Positions 33,289 through 42,100 of a stretch of 45,754 nucleotides of DNA are shown here, piece by piece (the first letter of the stretch is position 1; each line of letters starts with the position of its first letter). The DNA lies in the NCBI GenBank assembly GCA_946614095.1, contig CAMOGG010000007.1:1-45754 (forward strand), written 5' to 3'. The notes under the pieces are model-generated. The model had not been told where the DNA came from. It ran no database searches and was given only the letters and a program-made list of their open reading frames with translations. A program made the translations under genes and the position numbers. The DNA is from an uncultured Caryophanales bacterium (lineage in GTDB: Bacteria > Bacillota_I > Bacilli_A > RF39 > UBA660).

Positions 33289-33891
33289 ATGGCAAGATAT
33301 ACTGGACCAAGTTACAAAAAAGCTCGTCGTGTAGGTTTTTCTATTAGTGAAACTGGAAAAGAATTAGCACGTCGTCCATATCGTCCTGGTCAACATGGAA
33401 ATGATCGTCGTGGAAAAGAATCTGACTATGGAACACAATTAAAAGAGAAACAAAAAGTTCGTTTTATGTATGGTGTCAATGAAAGACAATTTAAAAAGAC
33501 TTTCAATGAAGCTGCAAAAATGAAGGGTGTTCATGGTACAAATTTCTTACAATTACTAGAATCTAGATTAGATAATATAGTATATCGTATTGGATTTTCA
33601 TCAACTCGTCGTGGAGCAAGACAATTAGTAAACCATGGACATGTAACAGTTAATGGTAAGAAAGTAGACATTCCATCTTACAGAGTAAAACCAGGTGATG
33701 TTATTTCTTTAAAAGAAAAAGACAGAAACCTAAAAGTAGTTGCTGAAGCTCTACAAAAAGTTACAAAACGTGTTGAATTCATTACTTACGATGAAGGAAA
33801 AATGGAAGCTACATTCGTTAGATTACCAGAAAGAAATGAACTTAATGCTGATATTAATGAGGCATTAATCGTTGAATTCTATAACAAATAA
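33289..33891 (+). CDS. rpsD: 30S ribosomal protein S4
   Basis: S4 is a primary 16S rRNA binder that starts 30S assembly and regulates its own synthesis. The 200-residue product has the N-terminal block [33 protein letters not shown], and the S4 RNA-binding domain with [13 protein letters not shown] and [27 protein letters not shown] precedes the ATG. It is a single gene outside the large ribosomal operons, as in Bacilli. Confidence 0.98.
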   Translation: MARYTGPSYKKARRVGFSISETGKELARRPYRPGQHGNDRRGKESDYGTQLKEKQKVRFMYGVNERQFKKTFNEAAKMKGVHGTNFLQLLESRLDNIVYRIGFSSTRRGARQLVNHGHVTVNGKKVDIPSYRVKPGDVISLKEKDRNLKVVAEALQKVTKRVEFITYDEGKMEATFVRLPERNELNADINEALIVEFYNK

Positions 33892-33917
33892 AAAGTTCTA
33901 TCAAGAACTTTTTTTCT
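33890..33917. terminator. Bidirectional terminator between rpsD and the phosphatase
   Basis: AAAAGTTCT (33891-33899) pairs with AGAACTTTT (33904-33912) across ATCA, with T runs on both strands. The stop codon of the convergent gene is in the loop. Confidence 0.85.
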
Positions 33918-34452
33918 TTTGATATTCAAATTCTTCACATTGACAATTATCAATAAATCCATCCAATAAATTTCCTTTTAATTCAGTACCTTGTATTAAA
34001 TGACGAATCGCACGATAAGGGACACTATGTGTAACAACAATTACAGTATCATTTTCATGATGTTCTAAAATATCATTCAAAAATTCACTGCATCTCATAA
34101 AAACATCCTGTATAGGCTCAACATGAAACTTATCCCAGTTCAAATCATAATCCCAAAAACGATATGCATTATATTCTTGTTTATTCTTTCCTTCTAAATA
34201 CCCCATCTCACGATCAATTAATCTTTGATCAGAAATCATTTCTACTCGTTCTCCAATCAAAATCATCGCTGTTTCTACACATCGAACAAGAGGAGACATA
34301 TAACAAGCATCGATTTTTTTATCATTAAGTTTTGATTTTAAACGTTTACATTGTCTTCTACCACCATCATTTAATAAATCATTTTTTCTACCTTGAATAT
34401 GACATAAAAAATTTTCTTCTGTCTCACCGTGTCTTACTAAAATAATTTTCAC
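33901..34452 (-). CDS. Histidine phosphatase (phosphoglycerate mutase-like)
   Basis: A 183-residue member of the histidine phosphatase superfamily. It has the catalytic RHGETEEN motif at residues 7-14, the second conserved Arg in SPLVRCVETA, the acid in DREMGYLEGK and the second histidine in VVTHSVPYRA. Substrates in this family vary (sugar phosphates, alpha-ribazole phosphate, phosphoglycerate), and the short length argues against a glycolytic mutase. Its ATG overlaps the end of the upstream gene in an ATGA, so the two are coupled. Confidence 0.88.
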   Translation of the reverse strand: MKIILVRHGETEENFLCHIQGRKNDLLNDGGRRQCKRLKSKLNDKKIDACYMSPLVRCVETAMILIGERVEMISDQRLIDREMGYLEGKNKQEYNAYRFWDYDLNWDKFHVEPIQDVFMRCSEFLNDILEHHENDTVIVVTHSVPYRAIRHLIQGTELKGNLLDGFIDNCQCEEFEYQKKKSS

Positions 34453-35684
34453 GATTCAACCCCCAATATCTTCAAAGCATCACTATAACGAATAAATTTA
34501 CTTAAATAACTACCATCTTCATAAGAAGAATATCCAACAACCAAATACTCTCCATGAATTAAGTGTAAATCTGTAAAAAAATCATCTCTTTCATCACCAT
34601 ATGTAATAACAGATATTTTTTCCAATGATGAATTATATTTTCCAATAATACCATCATAGGTATAAGTATCAGTTCTATGTCTAGTAGACTTTTTATTCTT
34701 CTCAATCACTCCAATGATAACTAAATTATAATCTGAATCAACAATCATCTTATGAAAACGAGTAGATCCAGTATTCTTATAAATAACTTGATTTTGCTGA
34801 ATACAACTCAAATCATATTCAACAATTAAAGCATTAGTATCATCTACATTTGTATGACTAGCACCGCTAACATACAAATGATTATCTAATAATACAATTC
34901 CACTAAAACCAATATCATCAGTATACTGATACTCATTATGTGTAATAAACTCTCCATTCATAGTATATTGACAAATAATTCCTAAATTACCCTCGTCCAG
35001 ACCAACCGTATAAATAGATTCTCCGACTACAAGCAAATCATTAAATACAGCAGTCTTGTTACTCCCATAATGAACAGTCCATAACAAATTACCTTCTTTA
35101 TCATATTTTAATAAAATTGCTCCTCCCACTTTACTACCTACTCTAGTATTTTGATAAATACTCTGTCCAGTAACCAAATAACCATCAGAAACAGAAAGAA
35201 TACTAGTAAACTTAGAATTATCTAGCAATTTAAAATCTTTAGAAAAAATAATTTCTCCCGCAGAATCATATTTTACAATCAAAGCTCTTCTTACCGAATC
35301 ATCATGCTCCTTTTTTGTTTTTTCATAACTCCCCACTGCAACAATAGAATCACCATCTAATAAAACACCAAAATAAGCACTATTGTAGCCAACATTATAT
35401 ACTTTTTCAAAAGTCTTCTCTCTTTTGGAATTATATTTTGATATCTTAGCCTTCTCATAATAGTAATCATTATCATTATTACTACCCACTGTAACATAGA
35501 AGTTTTCAGCACTAGCAACTGCATTAATACCATCAAAATACAAGGACAAAGAATGATGAAATAAAACAGAGTATCCAACATAAAGAAGTTCTAAAAATAA
35601 AATAAAGATTAATACAAAAGATATTTTCTTTAACCTGATAATCATCCTCTTATTAGACATTTTATTTTTTCTTTTCATTTTCAC
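34449..35684 (-). CDS. Membrane-anchored beta-propeller-like protein
   Basis: A 411-residue protein with a basic N-terminus, one membrane helix (about residues 22-44) and an outer domain made of about seven repeats of the form I-V-K-Y-D-x2-G-x-I/L followed by a strand with G-Y-L-V-x-G (for example ALIVKYDSAGEIIFS, ILLKYDKEGNLLW, ALIVEYD). This is the pattern of beta-propeller blades in secreted surface proteins. Ligand unknown. AAGGAGGG stands directly before the ATG. It is followed without a gap by the histidine phosphatase gene. Confidence 0.75.
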   Translation of the reverse strand: MKMKRKNKMSNKRMIIRLKKISFVLIFILFLELLYVGYSVLFHHSLSLYFDGINAVASAENFYVTVGSNNDNDYYYEKAKISKYNSKREKTFEKVYNVGYNSAYFGVLLDGDSIVAVGSYEKTKKEHDDSVRRALIVKYDSAGEIIFSKDFKLLDNSKFTSILSVSDGYLVTGQSIYQNTRVGSKVGGAILLKYDKEGNLLWTVHYGSNKTAVFNDLLVVGESIYTVGLDEGNLGIICQYTMNGEFITHNEYQYTDDIGFSGIVLLDNHLYVSGASHTNVDDTNALIVEYDLSCIQQNQVIYKNTGSTRFHKMIVDSDYNLVIIGVIEKNKKSTRHRTDTYTYDGIIGKYNSSLEKISVITYGDERDDFFTDLHLIHGEYLVVGYSSYEDGSYLSKFIRYSDALKILGVES

Positions 35685-35732
35685 CCTCCTTATCTATTTT
35701 CATTGTAACAAAAGAGCAAACTTTTTTCTACC

Positions 35733-35771
35733 CAAAAAAAACAAATAAATTATAAAATAACTTATTTGTTT
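35733..35771 (-). terminator. Terminator of the coiled-coil gene
   Basis: On the minus strand AAACAAATAA pairs perfectly with TTATTTGTTT (plus-strand arms 35762-35771 and 35739-35748), followed by T. Confidence 0.8.
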
Positions 35772-35775
35772 AAAA

Positions 35776-36948
35776 CTATTTGGTTTTAACTTTAGCCTCT
35801 TCCTGCATATCAGAATAATGTACTCTTCTAACTAGCACATCATCATACTCTGAATAATAAATATTTTCCAAAAAGAAATCTATCATTTTTTTATATTTAC
35901 CTATAAATAAATTCATTTTATCAGAAGATAATTCTGAATCTTGATTTTTCCATTTTTGAATTGCATTTTGAATTTGACTAAAAAGTTGTTCAACATAAGA
36001 TAAATCTATATTTTCTCTTTCAAACACTCTAGATAAAGAACGATACCATATATCAGAATCTATAACATGAGAATTCTCTTCAGACAAAACAGCATAAGAA
36101 TAATAATAAGGTGCATATTCTTTCAAATTAGAATAATCAAAGTTTAACTTCATCAATTCATCCGTTACCATTAAATATTCTATAATTGCTAATTTTTGTT
36201 CTTCACTTAATTCTTGATACTTTTGAATAGTTTCGAATTCAACAGTAGCATCTTGAATCATTTTATTAATTTTAAAAATATTTCTTTGAACATCTTCTAA
36301 TCTTCTAAGTTTAGCATCTTTATAAAATGGAAATTTAAGACTTTTTTCTACATCAGCCTTTTCTAATAACATACCTCCTAACTGTTCTTTTAATTCTCTT
36401 ATCTTAATAGCAGACTCCCGAAGTCCTTTTTCTCTCTTTTCAATAGAATCATCACTCTTTTTTAAGTTAGAAAAAATATCACTATCATACGAATAAAACT
36501 CTGAAAGATGTAATCCATTAAAAGAATCAAATACTTCCAATACACTAGAGTCATCAACAGATAAATCAGTAATATCTCTACTATCACCTAAATGAACATT
36601 TAGTGAATGTAATTTCTCTTCCAAATCTCTTAAACGAACAAAATATTCATAAAATTTACTTTTAATATTATTAATATTTTTGTCATATTTGGCTTTTTCT
36701 CTTTGATAATCTTCTTCTAATATTTCCTCTCCACAAGAATATAACTTTTTAAAGAAATCAGACAATTCAAAAGAATCACCATCAACTATTTCCTTTATTA
36801 AATAATGAGCATCTGTATATACAGGCTTTGTAACCTTTCTATTATGTCTACCATAATAATCATAATCATCATCATAATAACTACTAGAACGACTACTAGA
36901 ATATAGCGAAGATGATGCTAAAGTATGGAATGCACTACCCATACCCAT
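35776..36948 (-). CDS. Coiled-coil protein of unknown function behind a regulatory leader
   Basis: A 390-residue soluble protein. The first 40 residues are Ser/Tyr/Asp-rich and probably disordered, with runs such as SSRSSSYYDDDYDYYG; the rest is helical with coiled-coil segments (about 75-120 and 165-250). I see no signal peptide, membrane helix or enzyme motif. GGAGGG precedes the ATG. It has its own promoter and a 150-base leader with a strong terminator, so its expression is conditional. Not recognised. Confidence 0.75.
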   Translation of the reverse strand: MGMGSAFHTLASSSLYSSSRSSSYYDDDYDYYGRHNRKVTKPVYTDAHYLIKEIVDGDSFELSDFFKKLYSCGEEILEEDYQREKAKYDKNINNIKSKFYEYFVRLRDLEEKLHSLNVHLGDSRDITDLSVDDSSVLEVFDSFNGLHLSEFYSYDSDIFSNLKKSDDSIEKREKGLRESAIKIRELKEQLGGMLLEKADVEKSLKFPFYKDAKLRRLEDVQRNIFKINKMIQDATVEFETIQKYQELSEEQKLAIIEYLMVTDELMKLNFDYSNLKEYAPYYYSYAVLSEENSHVIDSDIWYRSLSRVFERENIDLSYVEQLFSQIQNAIQKWKNQDSELSSDKMNLFIGKYKKMIDFFLENIYYSEYDDVLVRRVHYSDMQEEAKVKTK

Positions 36949-36973
36949 ATTTTTCCCTCCTTGGTTTTATATT

Positions 36974-37098
36974 ATGAAGTCTAAAAAAACAAGACTTCAT
37001 GTTTTTTCATGAAAGTCTTGCCCAAATAATTACTATTTTTATGATACAGAATAAACGTGTTGTTGTATCATAACATTTAAGGACTACTCCCTCTCAAT
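36974..37098 (-). ncRNA. Terminator/antiterminator leader, resembling the yybP-ykoY Mn2+ riboswitch
   Basis: On the minus strand the leader reads TGAGAG-GGAGTAG (37096-37084), a perfect hairpin ATGATACA/TGTATCAT (37071-37041), then GGGCAAGA-CTTTCA (37023-37010). TGAGAG can pair with CTTTCA (one G-U), giving the P1-flanked GGAGUAG...CAAGA arrangement I know from yybP-ykoY. CTTTCA is also part of the 5' arm of a strong terminator, so P1 and the terminator exclude each other, the logic of an ON switch. The middle is shorter than usual for yybP-ykoY and I cannot place its second receptor loop, so the class is not certain; the switch-like layout is. Confidence 0.5.
36983..37020 (-). terminator. 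Leader terminator before the coiled-coil gene
   Basis: CAAGACTTTCATG pairs with CATGAAGTCTTG (plus-strand arms 37008-37020 and 36990-37001; one bulged base), followed by seven T (36983-36989). Its 3' arm can instead pair with AGACTTCAT just downstream (plus 36974-36982), a possible third state. Confidence 0.85.
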
Positions 37099-37104
37099 AA
37101 CCGT

Positions 37105-37133
37105 ATTATAACATAGTTTACTAAGATTTTCAA
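37105..37133 (-). promoter_or_regulatory. Promoter of the coiled-coil gene
   Basis: On the minus strand TTGAAA (37128-37133), 17 bases, TATAAT (37105-37110). It begins directly after the tyrS stop codon, with no tyrS terminator in between. Confidence 0.8.
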
Positions 37134-38366
37134 CTATTCATATATCCCAATAAAATACTTTTTCTTTCCACGACGAATAACGATATACTTAGACTCAATA
37201 CATTCCTCTTTTGTAACAACAAAATCATTATCCGTAATTTTAGTGCCGTTTAAAGTAATAGAAGAATTGCCAATAAACTCACGAGCCTCTCTCTTACTAG
37301 AGCATACTTTTCCATAAACAAGTAAATCAACAATATTCATATCCTCATGAATAGTAAATGGAGTAAGCCCCTTAAAAGCAACCTCAACATCCTTCTTCTT
37401 AAAATTCTTAATATCCCCACTAAATAAAGACTCACTAATCTTAACAGCTTCTAAATAACTCTTCTCTCCATGTAAATCTGTAATAATCTCACGAGCCAAT
37501 GCTTTATGAGCTTCACGAAGTTCTGGATGATTTTTATTTTTCTTTTCAAGCTCGTTTATCTCATCAACACTTAAGAAAGTAAAGATTTTTAAGTATGGAA
37601 TAACCATTTCATCATCAACATTAATTAAGTATTGATATAATTCATAAGAAGATGTTTTTTCTTCATCTAACCACAAAGCATTTCCTTCACTTTTACCAAA
37701 CTTATTCCCATACTTATCCAATACAAGAGGCATCGTAAATCCATACGCAACATCACCAGTTAATTTACGAATCAAATCAATTCCTGTTGTAATATTTCCC
37801 CATTGATCAGAACCTGCTGCTTGTAATGAACAACCCTTATGCTGATGTAACCACAAATAGTCATACCCTTGTATTAAAGTATAAGAAAACTCCGCAAAAG
37901 TAATACCTGTCTCTAATCTTCTACGAATAATATCTTTATCTAACATATAATTAACATTAATATATTTTCCTACATCCCTCAAGAAATCTGTAAAGGAGAA
38001 TTCCTTCATCCAATCGTTATTATTGACAATTTCAACATCTCCTCCAACAATTTCTTTAACTTGTTTACTTAAACACTTTAAATTATGTTCTACAGCTTCT
38101 TTAGAAATAATTTCTCTCTCAGCCGTAGGTCTAGGATCTCCAATTAAACCAGTAGCACCTCCAACTAATAATATTGGATGATGACCAGCTTTTGCTAATC
38201 TCTTAGCAGTAACCAAACTAGAGTAATGACCTAAATGCAAACTATCTGCAGTAGGATCTGTTCCCCAATAAAAAGTAAGTTTTTCATTGTTTAATTTATC
38301 CTCTAAATCATCTCCTGCTATATCTTTAACCAAACCTCTCCATTGTAATTCTTCAAAAAATGTCAT
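37134..38366 (-). CDS. tyrS: Tyrosyl-tRNA synthetase
   Basis: TyrRS charges tRNA-Tyr. The 410-residue product has the class I motif HLGH (residues 44-47), the tyrosine-site segment with SDQWGNITTG, the KFGKSEGN form of KMSKS, and a C-terminal S4-like RNA-binding domain (from about residue 340). Its ATG overlaps the stop of the CYTH gene in an ATGA, so they are translated together. The upstream T-box has a TAC specifier, in agreement with tyrosine. Confidence 0.97.
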   Translation of the reverse strand: MTFFEELQWRGLVKDIAGDDLEDKLNNEKLTFYWGTDPTADSLHLGHYSSLVTAKRLAKAGHHPILLVGGATGLIGDPRPTAEREIISKEAVEHNLKCLSKQVKEIVGGDVEIVNNNDWMKEFSFTDFLRDVGKYINVNYMLDKDIIRRRLETGITFAEFSYTLIQGYDYLWLHQHKGCSLQAAGSDQWGNITTGIDLIRKLTGDVAYGFTMPLVLDKYGNKFGKSEGNALWLDEEKTSSYELYQYLINVDDEMVIPYLKIFTFLSVDEINELEKKNKNHPELREAHKALAREIITDLHGEKSYLEAVKISESLFSGDIKNFKKKDVEVAFKGLTPFTIHEDMNIVDLLVYGKVCSSKREAREFIGNSSITLNGTKITDNDFVVTKEECIESKYIVIRRGKKKYFIGIYE

Positions 38367-38908
38367 TTTCTTTCCTCCTCTAATTTTAAATTATATATTT
38401 CATTCAAATCATAGCCATAATCACGATAGATTCCATCTACATCTCGTGTTGTACAATCTTCTCTTTTATATCCAAGTAATTCTAATACCTGATAGACTTC
38501 TTCTTCACTAGAACCTTCTATTTCCAAATAGGTAGGAATCAAAGGCCATGAATCAATATCAATTTCTACTCCATTTAAAGTATATTGAATTCTTCTATTT
38601 TCTTGATAACCCTTAGCTTGATATCCTAATTCTTGAAGTATCAAATTACATTTTTCAAAATCATCCACTTCTATTTCCAATTCTTGTGTTCCATCAATTT
38701 CAGAAGAAACCAAATTTTTAATCGTTAAAGTAGTTTTCTTTCCATTCGTACGTAGACGAATCCATTTTCCCTCTAGCTTAGGAATAAAATCATAAACGTA
38801 TCGTCTCTGTAATAAATCCCATTCAAAAACTGCTCCTAACTCTTCCAACTTATGAATGAATTTATCAACATCAATTTCTAATAATCTAACTTCATATTCT
38901 GTATGCAT
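38363..38908 (-). CDS. CYTH-domain protein
   Basis: A 181-residue protein of the CYTH/triphosphate tunnel family. It has the EYEVRLLEI signature at the N-terminus (ExExK/R-like) and the following acidic and basic strands: WIRLRTNG, TLTIKN, QELEIEVDD and YLEIEGSSEE. Known activities are adenylate cyclase, thiamine triphosphatase and inorganic triphosphatase; which one applies here is open. A longer frame from 39040 is rejected because it runs through the T-box; GGAGG stands before the ATG at 38908. Co-transcription with tyrS under a tyrosine T-box is unusual. Confidence 0.85.
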   Translation of the reverse strand: MHTEYEVRLLEIDVDKFIHKLEELGAVFEWDLLQRRYVYDFIPKLEGKWIRLRTNGKKTTLTIKNLVSSEIDGTQELEIEVDDFEKCNLILQELGYQAKGYQENRRIQYTLNGVEIDIDSWPLIPTYLEIEGSSEEEVYQVLELLGYKREDCTTRDVDGIYRDYGYDLNEIYNLKLEEERK

Positions 38909-39125
38909 AACTTCCTCCAAAGAAAAACGAATCAAACGTCTAAGGACGAATGATTCGCGGTACCACCTTAATTCATGTATAAACATGCACTTAAATGCTT
39001 TAACGGGGCATTCCGATTTTTCTCCAAACCTGTAATTCATAAAAATAACTTCTTTTAACTTCCACCTAACGTTAAATCTCTATCAACCATTATTTTTACT
39101 ACTAATGTTCTTCATCAAAAAATAT
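38909..39125 (-). ncRNA. T-box leader, tyrosine-specific
   Basis: T-box riboswitches sense uncharged tRNA and prevent termination. On the minus strand the leader has the T-box core AAGGTGGTACCGCG (plus 38956-38969), with TGGT for pairing to the ACCA end of tRNA, and a specifier-like GAATTACAGG in which TAC (plus 39032-39034) is a tyrosine codon. It ends in a terminator at 38922-38957. It controls the CYTH gene and tyrS. Confidence 0.93.
38922..38957 (-). terminator. T-box terminator
   Basis: On the minus strand CGAATCATTCGTC pairs with GACGTTTGATTCG (two mismatches in the middle), followed by TTTTTC. The 5' arm follows the T-box sequence directly, as in other T-box switches. Confidence 0.85.
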
Positions 39126-39131
39126 AACAAT

Positions 39132-39160
39132 AATATACAACACAAATAAAATCTTGTCAA
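39132..39160 (-). promoter_or_regulatory. Promoter of the CYTH-tyrS operon
   Basis: On the minus strand TTGACA (39155-39160), 17 bases, TATATT (39132-39137), four bases after the stop of the giant surface protein gene. Confidence 0.85.
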
Positions 39161-39164
39161 ATAA

Positions 39165-42100
39165 CTAGCTACAATGTGAATTAGAAGTTGCTGTAACATC
39201 ATAATCATTAGTAGGATTATTATTTTTACAAACATAGCCTGCAGTTCTAGTATAAGTTCCTGAATTATGCTTACTGACTCCTCCATCAGTATCAGCTCTA
39301 TTTTTTTTAATCGTTCCACCGCTTAACTTAAAGGATCCAGTACCAACTCGAATTCCTCCTCCATTGGCTCCTGCAGTGTTACTTGCAATCGTTCCTCCAC
39401 TCATTACAGTTGTGCCATTAGAACCAATTCCACCACCATTACCAGTAGAAGCAGTATTATTACTAATCGTCCCTCCACTAACTGTTATTTTGGAATTAGA
39501 GATACCATATATCCCGCCTCCTGCAGGCGCCGTATTATGATCCACAGTCCCATTTTGTAAAGTTATCTCTCCATATGCCCCAGCATACAATCCGCCACCT
39601 CTATAATCACCCGAACCAGTATCAACAGCAGTATTATATGAAATTTTAGCATTAGTTCCATTAATAGTTAGAGTTCCCTTTCTTGTTCCATCCGATGTTC
39701 CTTCAGTTGAAATTCCACCACCATTTTGAGCAGTATTATACGAAAAGGTTCCACCTGTTACATTAGTTGTACCCCAGTTTTTCAAAACACCTCCATGCTG
39801 TCTAGCAGTATTAGAATTTGCACTACTTCCTCCAAAAGTTCCAGCCGAGATAGTACATGTTCCATAATTATGAATAACACCTCCCGATCCCGATTCTCCA
39901 CTAGTTCCACCTGCTTTGTTTTTAGTATATGTTCCTCCACTAATATTTAAAGTTGATCCATCTACGGTAAATACAACACCACCATGAAGAGAAGTATTGC
40001 CAGAATAAGTTCCTCCTTTTAAACTGGAGGTCCCTCCCGCAACATACAAAAAGCCTCCATTTCCAGCTTGTGCTCCAGTTGTATTACTATTAAACGTTCC
40101 AGAATTTATAGTTAAAGTTTTTGTTGAATAAATAGCTCCTCCATTAGAACTAGATGAATTATTACTAATAGTCGTATTTGATATTGTTGTCTCTCCCGTA
40201 TTATAAATAGCTCCAGCTGCTGAATCTGTACATTGATTATATGTAATAGAACCACCAGTAAGAATTAATTTACCAGCCGATCCAACAGTAAATGCACCAC
40301 CAGCAGACTTTGAAGTATTTTTATTCGCAGCACTTCCCCCAAAAGTTCCAGCAGAAACATTACAAGTACCATAACAATAAGCTACACCACCAGAACCTGT
40401 TGTCGCACTATTTTTAGTATAAGTTCCTCCATTAATCGTTAAAGTTGCATTTGTATTTACACTTATTGCACCACCATGAGGTGCAGAATTACTAGAGAAA
40501 GTTCCTGTCTTAATAGTCATAACATTATTATTACGAAGTGCTCCACCTTGCGTAGTAGCAGTATTATTCGTAAACGTTCCATTTTCTATTGTTATCTCTG
40601 CCCTATTATTAAAAATTGCTCCACCATAGGTACCTTTATTTCCTGTAAAAGAACCATTAACAACTCTGATACTACCTGTTTCATTAAACACAGCACCTCC
40701 ATATGATGTAGCACTATTAGAATTAAAAGTTCCAGAGGTAATGGTAGTAGTATCATTATTAAAAATTCCACCTCCACTACCAGCCTGATTAGAAGTAAAT
40801 ATTCCACCATTAATTACTAATTCGTTATTATTTATTATTGCACCTCCATTTGAGGAATTCTTACTGTTTTTTAATGTAGCACTACTACCTATTGTTAAAG
40901 AATCATCATTTAATATCATTGCTTGTGTAGAAGTAATATTATTACCATCCAATGTAATTGTATTTAACCCTAATTTTCCATTTTTATTTTTAATAATAGA
41001 ATTAGTTAGTGCACTTCCTCGAATAATAGAATTGGCAGTACTCGTTGGACAAGACGTATCGCTTTCTTTCGTACAACTAGTTAGTGTGATATTTTTATTA
41101 TCATCAAAGCTAGTTGTTTCATTATAGGTTATATTATCCATCACATAAATCGTTGAGGTATCTTCTGCCATATTGTAGGCTTTTGTAAGAGTTACATAAG
41201 GACTTGCAATACTACCAACTCCAGTAGAATCATTTCCATCTGACTTTACATATAATTTATTAAATTTAACTTGATGAGAATTTGTAAGAGTAATATTATT
41301 ATAACTATCATCAATAGATGTAGTTAAATATCCAGCACTAGTAAAAGGAACTACAACAGAAGTACTTGTAACATTTACACTACTTCCATTATCTTTCTTG
41401 TATGAACAAGTTAATCCATTACTGCAACCATTAGGAAAAGTAATGGTAACATTTCTTGTTCCATTTTCAATAGCAGAATCTTGAAATCTCGTATTAGAAA
41501 TAAAATTACTTACTACATAAGGATCTTCCATAGTCCCAGTACCACTAGAATACTTTGTTCCTGGTACTAGAGAAATTGCTGGGCGAATGCCATCAGCTTT
41601 GTCCATGTGGCTATAAGAGTCGATCCCCATATGACCACCTGTATATACTTTTCTACCAACAGCAATGTTATCAGAAAAAAAGGCAGGTGAAGCGAGCCAA
41701 TAACGTTTTCCCGTCTTTCGTGCATTATCATTATTTAAAATGTTCATCTCTGGACTTGACATCAATCCTATTTTATAAGTTAATTTTGCTTTATTGTTCG
41801 ATATACTAAATTGATCAGTTATATTCGTACAACTTAAATCATTTGTAATGCTATATTCTTTAAAAGACATAAAAGCAAAAATACTACCTCCGTTTGGATT
41901 CCATGCATTTGTATCTGCATTATTTTGACTTCTATCATTACAGAATATGGTATCTTCTAACTTTTCAGAATAATTTAATAAATACTTCTTATACCAAGAA
42001 TCTACTCCTGTTTTTATGGTAGAGTTAATAGCATTCACATCATCATTATATAACATTTCATTCACTGCATCAGCAATACTTTTTCCATCTGTTAAATCAA

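Noticed and set aside
38909-39040. Longer start for the CYTH protein
   Set aside because: The added residues would be encoded by the T-box antiterminator and terminator.
41555-41809. Plus-strand 84-codon frame within the surface protein gene
   Set aside because: Antisense to a long clear gene; its composition is that of a shadow frame.
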